From positions 1,054,001 to 1,118,000 of the forward strand of contig NW_026570236.1 of NCBI RefSeq assembly GCF_019649055.1: 64,000 nucleotides of DNA, given 5' to 3'. The notes under the pieces were generated by a model. It was not told the origin of the DNA, searched no databases, and saw only the letters and a program-made list of their open reading frames with translations. Source of the stretch: Paramacrobiotus metropolitanus (Eukaryota; Tardigrada; Eutardigrada; Parachela; Macrobiotidae). This document shows positions 11,439-22,909 of this stretch, one piece after another; position 1 is the first letter of the stretch; every line of letters begins with the position of its first letter. The position numbers and the translations under genes are program-made.

Positions 11439-13081
11439 AATGACATGGAGTGCAACTTTATCATGCAACTTGAAAGCGCGATAAGCAGATGTGCGTATGT
11501 GAATATTAAGAATAGTACTGTATAATGCTGCCACCTTACGCACCCAGTGCCATGCTATTTCATAAAGCAATTATTCTATTTGGCAGAAGATGGAATCCAG
11601 CCAGAAGTCACTTGAAACACGATCTGATGCATCATGACAGTTATCACAAATCAACATCAAAAAAGCAAATCAAAGTCCCGTTTGTTAACTACAGACAAAT
11701 TTCAAGTTACGCTCCATGTAAACTACGAAAGAAAAAGTTTCAGTTGTGGGTTGTAAATTAAATGCACCGTGCCTGTAGGCTAGAACTCAGCAAAAATATT
11801 TGCTTATCCAACTGCAACTAAAACAAAATACAAATACAACGTAGTAGGTACTATTTAATACTACTTAAAACTCTAATACAATACTCAAGAGATTAACGCT
11901 ATATCCATATTCGGGGCAGACAATATCGTAATTAAGCTAAAGGCAACAAAGTAAGGACGGTTTTGCCGCCATAAGAAGGCGCTTTTATTTTGTCGGACAA
12001 TACAAACGATTTTAGTATCATACGCTTTGTCCGATAATAGGGACAACACAGGATCGGATGCTAAAGCTTGTACAGACACTACATAAGCCCTTGCTGCATT
12101 AGACCCTTTCCCAACCAGACCGTGAACATCAAAAGTCAAACGAATAAGAAAGAAATACGAATCTGCATTAAGCCTGTACACTGTATACGCAAAGTTGAAT
12201 ACTATGTATTATCACTTATCGCACTATATCAGGTATGCGACCATTCCAGGTCACCCATAAAGGGCTGACGTTGATATGATAGCACCCGTAGAATACGTAC
12301 CAAAGACTTCTATTCCTGTTAACTTCCTGATGGCGCTTGTATCGCCTATATTATGTAGCACGAATGACGCAAATTCCAGCCAGCTCTCGTTTTTTCCACC
12401 TGGCCGACATTCATTGAGAAATCTGGAGAGAAGCTGTTTGGCTTGGATGGAATTTATGAACGTATTGAGGACATAATGTACTTACTTGCAATCAGCGCAC
12501 TGTCAGGAACCGGTTTTATCGTAGGTCAGGATTTTGTGAATACCGTCGTATGCGACCCATTGTTTACCGTAAACCGCGTGGAATTCACGGTTAAGAAGCA
12601 GAAGGTGTTGCAGGTGTTGTAGATATTGTACTTAATGTGCATGCTTAGTTCCGTCTTTCAAGTTCCAGCTTCCAGCTGTATCCATCTGCTGAACACCTAC
12701 GGTGGTACCTCACTTACCTCTCTTGATTCAATCAGTCACAGCAATTTGTAGATCACATTTAGTTTATATTTTTGTGATTATAGGACTGCCGTAAACGATG
12801 TCATTTAGACCTATACCGGTAGATTGCTTTTTGACCGGCTGTATGAAGAACTATGAACACGAAATAATAACTGGCAAGCAAGTGAATCTACCGTACTTCG
12901 TTTTGCGGTTACGATTGAGGGACATCCAGACTCCAGAGTGCACTGAAATTTACCGTGTTGTTTATAGATTGCATAAGCAGTCAGCAAAAGTTCCAAGAAC
13001 TGTAGTGAGATTAAATTTTAGAGAGATTGCTGAAGCATTCTTTCAGTTGATTTAGGGTCCCTTGTACTGCGTTATTTTATC
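11439..13081. other. region with possible minus-strand exon remnants
   Basis: No full gene model could be built. On the minus strand, 12472-12301 reads as a protein-like exon (core CRPGGKNESWLEFASFVLHN) that ends at a good donor (GTACGT). Nearby frames at 12621-12523 and 12181-11885 look less certain. In-frame stops and weak acceptors keep them from joining. It may be a decayed or fast-evolving gene. The plus-strand frame at 12798-13055 has no recognisable features. Confidence 0.3.
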
Positions 13082-16000
13082 ATGATCTTGCTGCTTTTCT
13101 ACATGGCTTTATTGTTGTTGCTGATAATCCTTCTGTCAGCTGTACGATTATACCTCAGCCGACCAGGACAGGATGGAACACCACCAGGACCAATCGGTAA
13201 TCCTACAGACACAAATCACACACTACCAATTTTTGAGTTCGTTCTTCTTTATTATCGTACGTATCGATATCCATTAGATCCAGGAAGTGCAGCAATAATA
13301 ATTTTAACAAAGTTCTTCAAGCGGTGATGACCAGCTACAGCGCCGGCATAGAGAATTATACGAGCTGTAATACGAAGAAAGTGCTACAATTCCGTAGTTG
13401 TACAAGATGCAATGTTCTTCGTACCTGTTCTCACGAATATTATTATTACAATATATTTAAACTAGAACTATCGGCATAAAGACACAGAGCATGGTTTGTT
13501 CAACACAAATAACTGCAACTTTTTAATTTGATGTTCATCGACAAATAAGATTCTATAGATTCCGGTTTGGATTTCTGTGCCAGAAACAATAGATGCGTAA
13601 ATAACCTCTATTAATTTCAGCATTTGTATCTGTAGACTTTAACAAATATTATCCTTAAAACTACGGCTGCTTCGAATTGAGTTTAATCCAAATTTCATGT
13701 AAACGTCAAAAGTTTCAGCTTGTTCAAGCAAATTATAAACAGAAGTTCATAGTCAAATCCGAGTACTGGTAGTTCAGACTTCGGCGAATAATGCTTTATA
13801 TTGGATTGTTTACTAACCATACCAAATATTACAGGTGTCCCTTTTCTCGGATATATACCATTTTTGGGCAAATATCCGTGGGTTGGATTGGCACGGTTAA
13901 GGAAGACATATCCACAGATAGTGGCTTTATATTGGGGCGGCGACTACACGGTAGTGTTGCAAGACTATGAAACAGTTCGGGCCGCTTATGTCGACCAGGA
14001 CGAACTCTTCCTAGGAAGACCAGAGGCATTTCTACTGCGCTACTTCAGCACAGGAAGAGACGGAAAAGTTCATGGTATGCAAAACTGTGCTGCCTAAACC
14101 GCTGTGGTGATTGGTAAAATTTTTATAAAAGTATGTTCACTAAAAATCACTAAAATACCCTAATGTTCAATACCCTACTGCTTAATGCTCGCATCTGTAC
14201 ATGTCAAATAAAAGCACATAACAGACAATAAAATTTATTAGTCGTAACGTGGTACAACATGGTATGAACTTGCAGCTAAAGTAAGGAACAAAAAACTGCT
14301 GTTTTCGTAACTCTTAACGCAGTAAATAAACTACCCACATGTGCGCTTTAGGAATAATGCTTCTGGAAGGCGACAAATGGCGAGCAACTCACAATTGTCT
14401 GACAAACACAATAAAAAACGAGTTGGGAGCGTACACTGACAAAATGGACAGGATATTTGTGGAAGAATCTCAGCGAATGTCCCAGAACTTTGCTCAAGCC
14501 GAGGACTTTATACCAGATGATTTTCTTAACCACGCTAGCATGAGAGCAGTTGGGCGCGTCTTGATTGGACGACCACTGAATAGCAAAGAATTTGCCCATG
14601 TTACCCAGCACGATGCGACTTTTTTGGCGCAAATCGCCGGTGGCGTAGTGACAATGTACGAAGTGGGAGTCATCCTGTCTTGTAGCGGTTTTCAGAAATT
14701 AACGCGAAGATTGCTCTGCATACAGCAGCGACCGCATATATCTAAAGGAGAGCGAAAAGGGTCACTGCGGACGTAAGCACGGTTACCGCGAACATGCCTA
14801 TCTGCATACAGTATATAAGTACTAAAGCGTCTGCGCCTTATTATGTTATGTAAAGCTGCGTAAATTAGGTGGATGTTATTCCAGCAAGTGAACCATGTGG
14901 TTGAGAACCGGTTGGGTAGAATATTACGAGAATAGAATCGTATTTCTTGAATTCGTGCATTACTAGGTGGCCTTGGACGAGGTGGGTGCCTGGACCGACG
15001 AAAGCTGCTTGGAACGGCGTGCAACATGCTGTAGAAGAGCGCTTCCGGTTGATCGAACACGAATTAGACGAACGTTCTCAACTGACCAACATGCCAGAAG
15101 AAGTCAGGGATTTTATTGGCGTGTACCTTCACTCCAAAAACCAAGGGAATGATAATTCGTTCGCAATTCAAAGTACGTTGATAATAAGCACAAGAATACA
15201 ATCAACTAACTACGAAAGGGAGTGTGGAATTTTATTGACAGAAGAAATGCATACTATTATATATGGAAGTCAGATGCAGCATATATTAACAGAGAATGAT
15301 ATGATTGAAGAAAGCGAAACTTGCGATGAATTAATTAGACAGTTGTGTATATAGAAGTCAGATGCAGCATATACATTGTATTAACAGAGAATGATTGAAG
15401 AAAGCGAAACTTGCGATGAATTAATTAGACAGTTGTGTACACATAGCGACATTAATGCCATACTTCATTCCATAATGCCATACTGCATTCAAGTAGTCAT
15501 AATCATATAATTATACGAGGTGTAATAGGTGTAATTCTGAGAATGAGAATGCGCCGTCTTGTAATTATGAGAATGCGCCTTCTTGTAGGTCGGGATGATC
15601 TGGTGACGACGATGGTGGCCGCCTTTACTGCTGGTTCAGAAGCCAGCACGGTGACCATGCTTTGGGCGATTCTTTACATGTGCGCATATCCCGATATTCA
15701 AAATAAGGCACAGGAAGAGTTGGAGCGGAATATCGAGCCCAATCGCTCCGTCTGTTACAGTGATATTGGTCAGTCAGAAACCACATGACGTAACAGTGGC
15801 ATACATTTTGGTTGAAGTTGTGTAATTACTTTTGTACGTCTTTGTTTTGTAGAAAGATTACCATATACCGTTGCCGTGCTTTATGAAACAATTCGCCTAA
15901 GTGGTTTAGACCCATTGGGAGTGCCGCGTTCAACATTAAGAGAAACACACTTACTCGGCTACCGTATACCAAAGCGCACAAAGGTCATGCCGAATTTCTG

Positions 16001-16394
16001 GGCTATCAATCGCAATCCAGACTATTACCCCGATCCATTGGCTTTCAAGCCGGAGCGATTCATTGGAGAAAATGGAAAAGTGCAGTTGCCCAAGCAGTTT
16101 ATTCCTTTCTCTACAGGTACAGTATAACAGTATGCAATATTAAAACGTATAATTTTAGTTCATACCTCAATTTGAAAGCGTTTTTTGAATTAATTTTCTT
16201 ATCCTTCAGGAAGCCGAACATGCGCTGGAATGCATTTGGCCAAGCATCTGACTTTTGTATTTTTTGCGAATATCTTGCGAAATCTACGAGTTCGGTTAGC
16301 AGATGGCCAGAAACTTCCTGCGTTTGATGATTACCGTCCTGGAGTGTCTCTGAGACCGACAATTTTTAAAATTCATGCTACGCGACGCCTTTAA
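13082..16394 (+). CDS. cytochrome P450, CYP2-clan, paralogue of the first P450
   Basis: A haem mono-oxygenase, presumably anchored in the endoplasmic reticulum; substrate unknown. Exons 13082-13196, 13835-14074, 14352-14655, 14967-15172, 15589-15768, 15853-16116 and 16210-16394 give 497 residues. Exons 1, 2, 4, 5 and 6 have exactly the same lengths as those of the P450 at 1644-5171 (115, 240, 206, 180 and 264 bases), and all phases agree. Landmarks: leucine-rich N-terminal anchor, PPGP hinge, I-helix AGSEAST, K-helix ETIR, PERF, and haem loop FSTGSRTCAG. Intron 4 carries an 87-base tandem duplication and a duplicated copy of the exon 5 acceptor region. Decayed copies of its last exons are found at 25300-25875 and 37017-37140. 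Confidence 0.95.
15266..15440. repeat. tandem duplication, unit about 87 bases, in P450 intron 4
   Basis: The block beginning GAAGTCAGATGCAGCATATA occurs at 15266-15353 and again at 15354-15440. The copies differ by a few short indels and ending bases, so the duplication is recent. It lies in intron 4 and has no coding effect. Confidence 0.85.
15544..15590. repeat. duplicated splice-acceptor segment of P450 exon 5
   Basis: GAGAATGCGCC[GT]TCTTGTA is present twice. The downstream copy ends TTGTAG and is the exon 5 acceptor. The upstream copy ends TTGTAA, so its AG has been lost or never existed. Confidence 0.7.
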
Positions 16395-16738
16395 ATTTGT
16401 TAATGATCCTTCGTGACTGTCTGCGAGTGCATTGTATTTCTTACTGGCAGCAAGCTTCGTACAAATTGCTGAATCGATCACAGTGAGAAAATGCGTGAAC
16501 ATGAAAGCCGCGAATTTGGACTCTGGATCCAGTCTCGTATCCGACAGGAGTATATACGAGAACAAATGCATCGGTGCAGTACTGTATTCCCAGCTGTAAT
16601 TGCAAATGTTTTTCACAGTGCATAATACAATACTGATAGCTGTAAGTTTTGCAAAACATTGCTCGTTACAGTACTTGCATTCTATATATCTGTACAATTA
16701 AACCACATGCACCGTAATTATCTGTATATTAATCACTA

Positions 16739-17681
16739 CTCTACAGAGGGTGATTTTGCAATATGCTTCCACTTTCTTTATGAATTTATTGCCATCCTCT
16801 CCGTGCATATTTTATTTTTAGAGTCGCTAAGTTTGAAAGCCCTTTCTCTTAGCGATCATAACGAATTAATTTTAAGAAATATAAAACAACTTAGAATACG
16901 GTGGGATTTTGCAAACCGACCAGGGTCTGTGCGCAATACTGTAACAATTCGCAAAACGCTTTCCAGTGCTTTAAATTAAAAATTTGCTAAAAAATCGTCA
17001 TCAATTCATAATCTATGGGTGCCAGGTTTAGTGAAATGTTACATCATGTGGTCTTCAGAAAACATCTGGCTTCGTGAGATTCTAGGCACTGGTACGTTGT
17101 GTTAGCTTCGTGAACTGGAAGATAGCCATTTTGACTGTTCCCCTTGCGTTCCTCCCCGGGCTGCAAATCCAGATTGCTTGTCCTGAGAAGTTTTTTAAGC
17201 GACTTTTTAGTATAGACATCTACAGTGGTTTTAACACTGGGAGCCTGCACTGCAATATTGCCCCGGTAAATAATTTCGGAAAACGAACATCATTCGTTTT
17301 CGTTTTTTACCAAATTTTGAATTTTTGTTATTACGATACTTAAAAGTAGCAGCACGGAATTTCGTATCTCCCGTCCGAATAAAGAAGCCGCATCTGCGCC
17401 TCACCGATTACGACGGTCTGTGCCAAATTTCAGAAAATAAGGAAACTGGCAAAAAGGTTTCCTCGTCAAAAATTTGTTTTGGTTTGGAAAACTGGGCGTT
17501 CCGCTTTAAAATCACTTTTAAGTGCCACCTACTTCTTTTTTCAAATTCAATTAATTACGAATTATAAAGCACATATTGAAGTATTTTTAAGCGCCAAGAA
17601 GTGAAGGAGAGAACAAGGGAGAGAATTAATGCAACTTTATGTCCGTGTTGGAAGCATATTGCGCAATCACCCTCTGTAGAG
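16739..17681. mobile_element. TA-flanked non-autonomous DNA transposon, about 943 bp
   Basis: The left end reads CTCTACAGAGGGTGATT and continues to GCAATATGCTTCCA; the right end is its reverse complement, with a 2-base difference in the middle, giving inverted repeats of about 34 bases. TA dinucleotides flank both ends (16737-16738 and 17682-17683), the target preference of Tc1/mariner-type elements. No transposase frame was found inside, so it depends on a helper in trans. It lies between the second P450 and the 3' end of the guanylyl cyclase. The superfamily is inferred from the TA duplication only. Confidence 0.75.
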
Positions 17682-17855
17682 TATTACCGACGCAAACACG
17701 TGGTCATTTGTGCTTGAGCCAACAAGGAAGGCAAGACCCTAGTGCGGCGCACCTTGACAAAACCGGATCGGTTCTGACAGTGCGAGTATAAACATTGAAC
17801 ACAGAATTTGGCCCCTGTGGCAAGAGTTCCACAATAGACCGGATTAAACATTAAT

Positions 17856-20800
17856 TTATTTCCGCGGTGACGGATGAAGCCAGTAGGTTGTTACTTCATG
17901 TTTTCCCTTGACAGAAAGCAGTCCCCTTTCTTCCACGACGAACTGGCTAAATCGTTTCAACAGAAGTTGGCTATCTGGGCTGAGGTGAATACGGCCTGGC
18001 AAACCGTGACTGCACATTCTGGAGGCCATGTTAATAGTGTCTCCAAATCTAAACGAAGGAGATGTGTTCCATATAGCGTCTCAACCAGAAATAATGTGCT
18101 CGTAAATGTACCGTTCTGTCATTCATGGGAGAGCTTATAATACGAAATAAATGCATAAATCAGCCTTTAAATCGGAAGCATAGAGCTGCTTCAAAAAGTT
18201 TGCGCACAGGTAAGCATACGTACAAGCAATAACGGGGTCGTTTTAGCCCCATTAATCCTGCAGCACAAGGACCTGCAACGCATCGTTCCACAGGTGACAG
18301 TTCACACTCATTATATGACTCATATAAATGCATCAAGGACATGTTACCCGAATGAATGCCAGTCTTAAACTGCAAGCTTTGCAGAAAGGCCAGTTGTGGC
18401 TGAAGATCCATTAGCTTTTTAGCGAAGACCGCAATACGCTCAATATGGTTTATCCCAATTCTTTCCGGAATCCCGCTAGCCACCTGCAGAAATTTTCCTA
18501 TAATCACTTGTCTGCAAACTTAACCGAATCTACGGACACAAAATAAATCTGATTTCACTTGCATTACCATAAACGAAGCACTAATTGCTTCCACTTTATA
18601 AACGTTGCACTCGGTTGTCAGCTTATCAATACAGACTTCCGTTGCCGACGTGACAGCAATCGTCGTCTCCGGTGAATTGCCCTCAACGAAGTCAGCGAAT
18701 CCATGCAGATCCGTGAACAGAATTGTGGCGCATTCAAAAAATTCAGGTAGGACCTTTTCACCGGCTCGAAGCTGTTTGGCGACAGATCTAAAATTAACAA
18801 TAAGCAAGCAAAATGATCTGCAACTTCAGCTCATTCTCGAGATCAGCCGCTGCACAGGTTCACTTGTACCGTGGCAAAATCTGATTGATAATTGCGTTGC
18901 ATTTTTCCGTTTCTTCCATTAATTCGGCAGTCCGCTTCGTAACTTGGTATTCCAGTTCAATTGAATAGCTTTCCATCCTGGCACAGATTTGGTCAAAAAG
19001 CGTAGTATTTTTCTCCTGTGCAGCCAGCATTGGATTAACTCTGGCCAGCGCACGGATAAGACTTTTTATATTCGGTCGCTGCAGGGGGTCCTGAGCGATG
19101 CACGACCGTAATATCGCTTCGAAGTCAGGCAAGCACGAGAAAACTGTCCCAGGCAAAATGTCTTGAAGACTTTGATCAGCTACATAAATGGTGGAAAGCT
19201 AATGAAACATCCACTCATTACTCTGTATGCGTAACGAGTAGTGCTTACCTTGGGCATGTGCTCTGATCTGCTCTAAAAGCTTTCCCATTGTCAGTATGTC
19301 AAGCAGGATCAGACCGCAGGAGTAAATGTCAACCATTTGCAGGGACTTGTTGTCAAGCGTGTTTCCTGTGTCGGGTGGTGACCAGTAGAAGGATTCCCAA
19401 ATAATGTTTTCACACACTGCTATACTAAGATCTCCACAAACCGCGTGTAGACTTCGTCGCAATCTGTCAGAAGCAAGATGCGCTAGCTTCAGTGAAAAAT
19501 GTTTATCCACCCAGCAAGTCAAGATGCTGATTCGTCCATGGAACTGCAACGAGGAAGTGTGGATATACCGTACTGCCTGCAACAGCCAAACTGTCTGCCG
19601 AAAGGTCGCAACAGGTTTTGCGTCTGAACACTGGAATTGTAATGATAACCGGCATTTTACTTGGAGAAAATCGTGAGCCAGGGAAGTCGGCAGTGAAGCG
19701 TCCCTGCTAGCATAGCTGTCGAATATGTCCGGCAACGCGCCTCGTGATGGGCAGTCCATTACTGCCGAAATCCAGTAAATCCCTTTGGAAGATTTTGTTA
19801 TGGCAAGTCCAGCAAACTGGCAAATATTGATATGCTCCATTCTGTTTAACTACAGCAGAACACTGTAATTATACAAAGGGTTAACATTCAAAATGTGAGC
19901 GCACACATCTCATTTAATTACTCGTACCTTTTGAAGCAAGATCAACAGTTCGTTATTACCCGAAATGTCGGGAAAACCAAGTGGATGGTTCCGGTTGCAT
20001 AATTTCCAGCCCATAACTGGTTTGGTTTTATATGTGTCGAAAATTACGGCGCTGCAAAAACTCTGCAAAAAACAACTTCATAAAAATAGTGGAACGATGC
20101 TTTTAACTGGTTCAGTCTGATTATACTCGTGTCCAGCTAAAAGCCGCAGGGAGATCTCTGGAGTGTTGTGAGATTTGGTCGGCATAAATCCTCGACAGCA
20201 GGGAACGGCAGGACGCTACTAGGCGGTTAGTTGGTTCTTGCAGCTGGATTTGCCACCATGGGTCGTGAAGCAGTTGGTAATTAGCTTTGAGTCTGCTATA
20301 TCTAAAGATAAAACATTAGGTTATATATATACGTCTTCGCCTTTGCGACACCAACGGCGGCCTGATGCAAGACCGATTATCAAACTGCTTCTTACTGCAG
20401 TACTGGAAATACAACAGCACTTACCCAATCCACACTAAAACCGTTATGCCGATAGCAAGACAGAGACTTGTTAAAACGGCTGTTAACACGTACGAACGGT
20501 TGTCACCTAAGTCAATGTGAAATACCGTTCAAAACCCTGCTCCGTTTTTCCATAAAACAAAGTTACAACTAAGTATGCAAATTTTGGGGAAAATATCTTT
20601 TACTTGTATAAAGGCAGGACGGATTCTGATTTAGGTAGCCACAATACGGCTCGTTGGGAAGAGGAAATGAACTGTTGACCCACGTCAGTAATTGTGTCAT
20701 TTCGATTAAAGCTCCTGTTTGGCCGAATTTGCGCAGTAACGTCTGTGCAAATAAAAAAACATGCACAAGTGTTTTATACAATCATACAACAATGTCGTGC

Positions 20801-22909
20801 GAAAAGTGACCGCACCTCGCGGCTCCCGTTAGCGTTGATAAAAGATACCACAAAGTCGCTGAGCCGCTGGCCTTTGCTGTCTATATACATGCTGTGACCA
20901 AAGTCATCGGTGAACGTTTGGTTGGATAAACGCTTTGCTAGTGCAACACCTCTCCAGTCCGCTTTTTCGTCGGATGCAAGTGTATTGTTGATCATCTAAA
21001 AGGCCCAAGTTTTAAAACCATTGTGTTACAAAGGATTTTCCAAGGCAGCTGTATCGTTGATGATGTGAGTAGACAAATTTCAAAAGAGCAGCGTTTACAA
21101 GGCTAAGATTTAAATTCTTGAGTCTTCATTGTGACTATTCCAGAGCTGCCAGAAAGCTGCAATTAAGTGCTGCGGTTTTCCGGGCAAGAGTGTTGCACCT
21201 TACCTCCGCTAATGCAAAGACGGTCATGTAACTGCTGAGAATAAGGACGTATGGCTAGAAAATCAAAATTATTAAAGACCGATCAACAGCGAGAAAAGAA
21301 AACAAAACGCTGTGGAATGTGGACTTACCTGCCTTACTAATGGATACGTGTAGTTGTAGTCGTGCTCGGAGCGACGGAGAAATTCCTTACCGAGCTGCAT
21401 TTTTACACTAGCGTTCTCGATAACCTGACTGGGATTCACAATTAAGACCGATTTGTACGCTTCGAAGAGCATCTGGATAAAATGCGTTTTGTGATTCAAC
21501 ACAGTAACTGTAGAAAAGTACTTGTAGAAAAGTCTTTCGCAGAGGTGATGCGTGTGATTTACTCATATAAATTTTTTCTTACAGCGGTGTCACTTACCGA
21601 ATCGTTTGCGTCACCAGCTCGCCATGTTAATGGAGGAAAGAGGTTATTTTCTTCAAGTATGTACACCTGCAATGGCAGTTAAATGATACTTGTTCGAGGA
21701 AAGCGCAAAAAAACATACTATAACTTTAGACAGTAGAAGTATACGAGTACTCAAAGAATACGAGTAGCTTACGTATTCTCCATTGGTCATATTTAATAAA
21801 TGAGCAGTCAACTGCAAAAAATGTGATCTTTCAAAAGTAAAAACCGGCTGAAAAACGGGCTTACCAAAAAGTTCCGCAAAGCCGGTTCACCGCCAAAGTA
21901 CATCACCACTGACAATAACGAAAAAGACAGAGGTAAAATAATTTCCGGTGCGAGATCATGGTCAACGACTCAGTGGCTTACCCCGGCTTGTTGCACGGAC
22001 CCTTTCGAGAATCGGTTGAAATCCAGTAAAATCAGGTGATTTTGTCCTTATATTCCTCACAATGCTAACAATGTGTTTCTGGCTTTTGACAAGGTTTAGG
22101 AATGTAGATGCGAACTGAGAATGAAACGGAGGAGAAGTGATGTCGTTGATCACAGTTATGGTGGTCCAGTTATACTTATTCAAGATCTCCAGGTATAAGT
22201 GAACGAATTCGCCCATAATAAAAGCGTTTGTGTTTATGCGCGTTTTGTATAGATCGCGGTTGAGTAGGTTATAAGGCGAGCCGCTAATGAATAAGAAAAA
22301 AATTGTTTCCTTGAAAGAGAATTTTTACCCTATACTCTGCACTTACGTTGATATCCATAAAGTATCCCACTGAGTAAAAAAATAAGGAATCTCCGAATTT
22401 TCTGCACATGCTGCAAAGTGCAAACCCGATTCGAACTGACAACTCTTCTCAGCAATGTACTAACCGAACCGAACACAGGTATTACCGACCGAACCGAACC
22501 GAACGCCAGCTAACCGAACACAGGTATTACCTAGTATGTCATATATGGTGAGGTCGCGATCATTTCTGTTCTGATAATGCCATTCAGACAACATTGCGAT
22601 TGCACTGCTGCTTTCTGCATTGCATCCCTGTTGTTCAATTAAGTGCGCACGAAAGTTCATCGTCCCGTTGTACTTCGCGCTTACGCGCTCAGCGGCTAAG
22701 GTAAAGGCTGGTCCAATATACGGGAGATCCTGAAACCCTTGCGCGGAAGGGTCACCTATTACCACCAAGCTAACATTGAGCACACCATCCTTTAGGCTCT
22801 TGTCAGGATGGGATGACAGCAGCGGTTGAGGGCCCGCAGTGGCAATAGTGGTACAAAATAAAATCATGGAAGATATGGTTGTTACAAATGACATCAAAGC
22901 CCTATGCAT
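17856..22909 (-). CDS. receptor guanylyl cyclase, catalytic metal site degenerate
   Basis: A single-pass membrane receptor of the natriuretic-peptide-receptor type; such proteins normally make cGMP from GTP. Twenty exons join in frame to about 1078 residues: 22909-22531, 22401-22347, 22283-21982, 21908-21865, 21811-21773, 21666-21598, 21472-21329, 21254-21204, 20995-20816, 20742-20604, 20506-20425, 20301-20127, 20062-19928, 19849-19661, 19594-19249, 19179-18870, 18787-18568, 18483-18348, 18272-18224 and 18048-17856. In order: signal peptide, extracellular ligand-binding fold, transmembrane helix (exon 11, TSLCLAIGITVLVW), kinase-homology domain (HGRIS, VDIYSCGLILLDIL), dimerisation coiled coil (RMESYSIELEYQV), cyclase domain. 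The cyclase keeps FTDL, PRYCLFGDT and NMASRM, but the usual GDAY motif reads SASF, so the second metal-binding aspartate is gone. It is probably catalytically weak or dead, or works with a partner subunit. A polyadenylation-like AATAAA overlaps the stop. Confidence 0.9.
22462..22531. repeat. short tandem repeat duplicating the exon 1 donor of the cyclase gene
   Basis: AACCGAACACAGGTATTACC occurs at 22467-22486 and 22512-22531, separated by CCGAA-type units. On the minus strand each copy contains GGTAATACC. The upstream copy is the true exon 1 donor; the other is an intronic decoy. Translation reads on in frame through both, so a failure of splicing would not stop at once. Confidence 0.75.

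Noticed and set aside
12798-13055. Plus-strand open frame of 85 codons before the second P450
   Set aside because: No family resemblance, no splice context, and a similar frame exists on the other strand.
14692-15060. Minus-strand open frame of 122 codons
   Set aside because: Antisense to exon 4 and intron 3 of the second P450.
17874-18140. Plus-strand open frame of 88 codons
   Set aside because: It overlaps the last exon of the minus-strand cyclase, which carries the FGDT and NMASRM motifs.
18277-18347. An insertion in the cyclase domain of the receptor cyclase after GIHSG
   Set aside because: The extra 75 bases start with GTAACA and end with TTGCAG; removing them rejoins GIHSG to PCAAG exactly as in the family, so it is an intron that happens to stay open.
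19595-19660. Extra 22 residues in the kinase-homology domain
   Set aside because: The segment is a 66-base intron with GT and AG ends; without it the helix DFLQ-TVWLLQAV matches the family pattern.
20307-20424. An additional exon just after the transmembrane exon
   Set aside because: It would need a 22-base intron and put the next exon out of phase; direct joining of 20425 to 20301 gives the expected juxtamembrane sequence.
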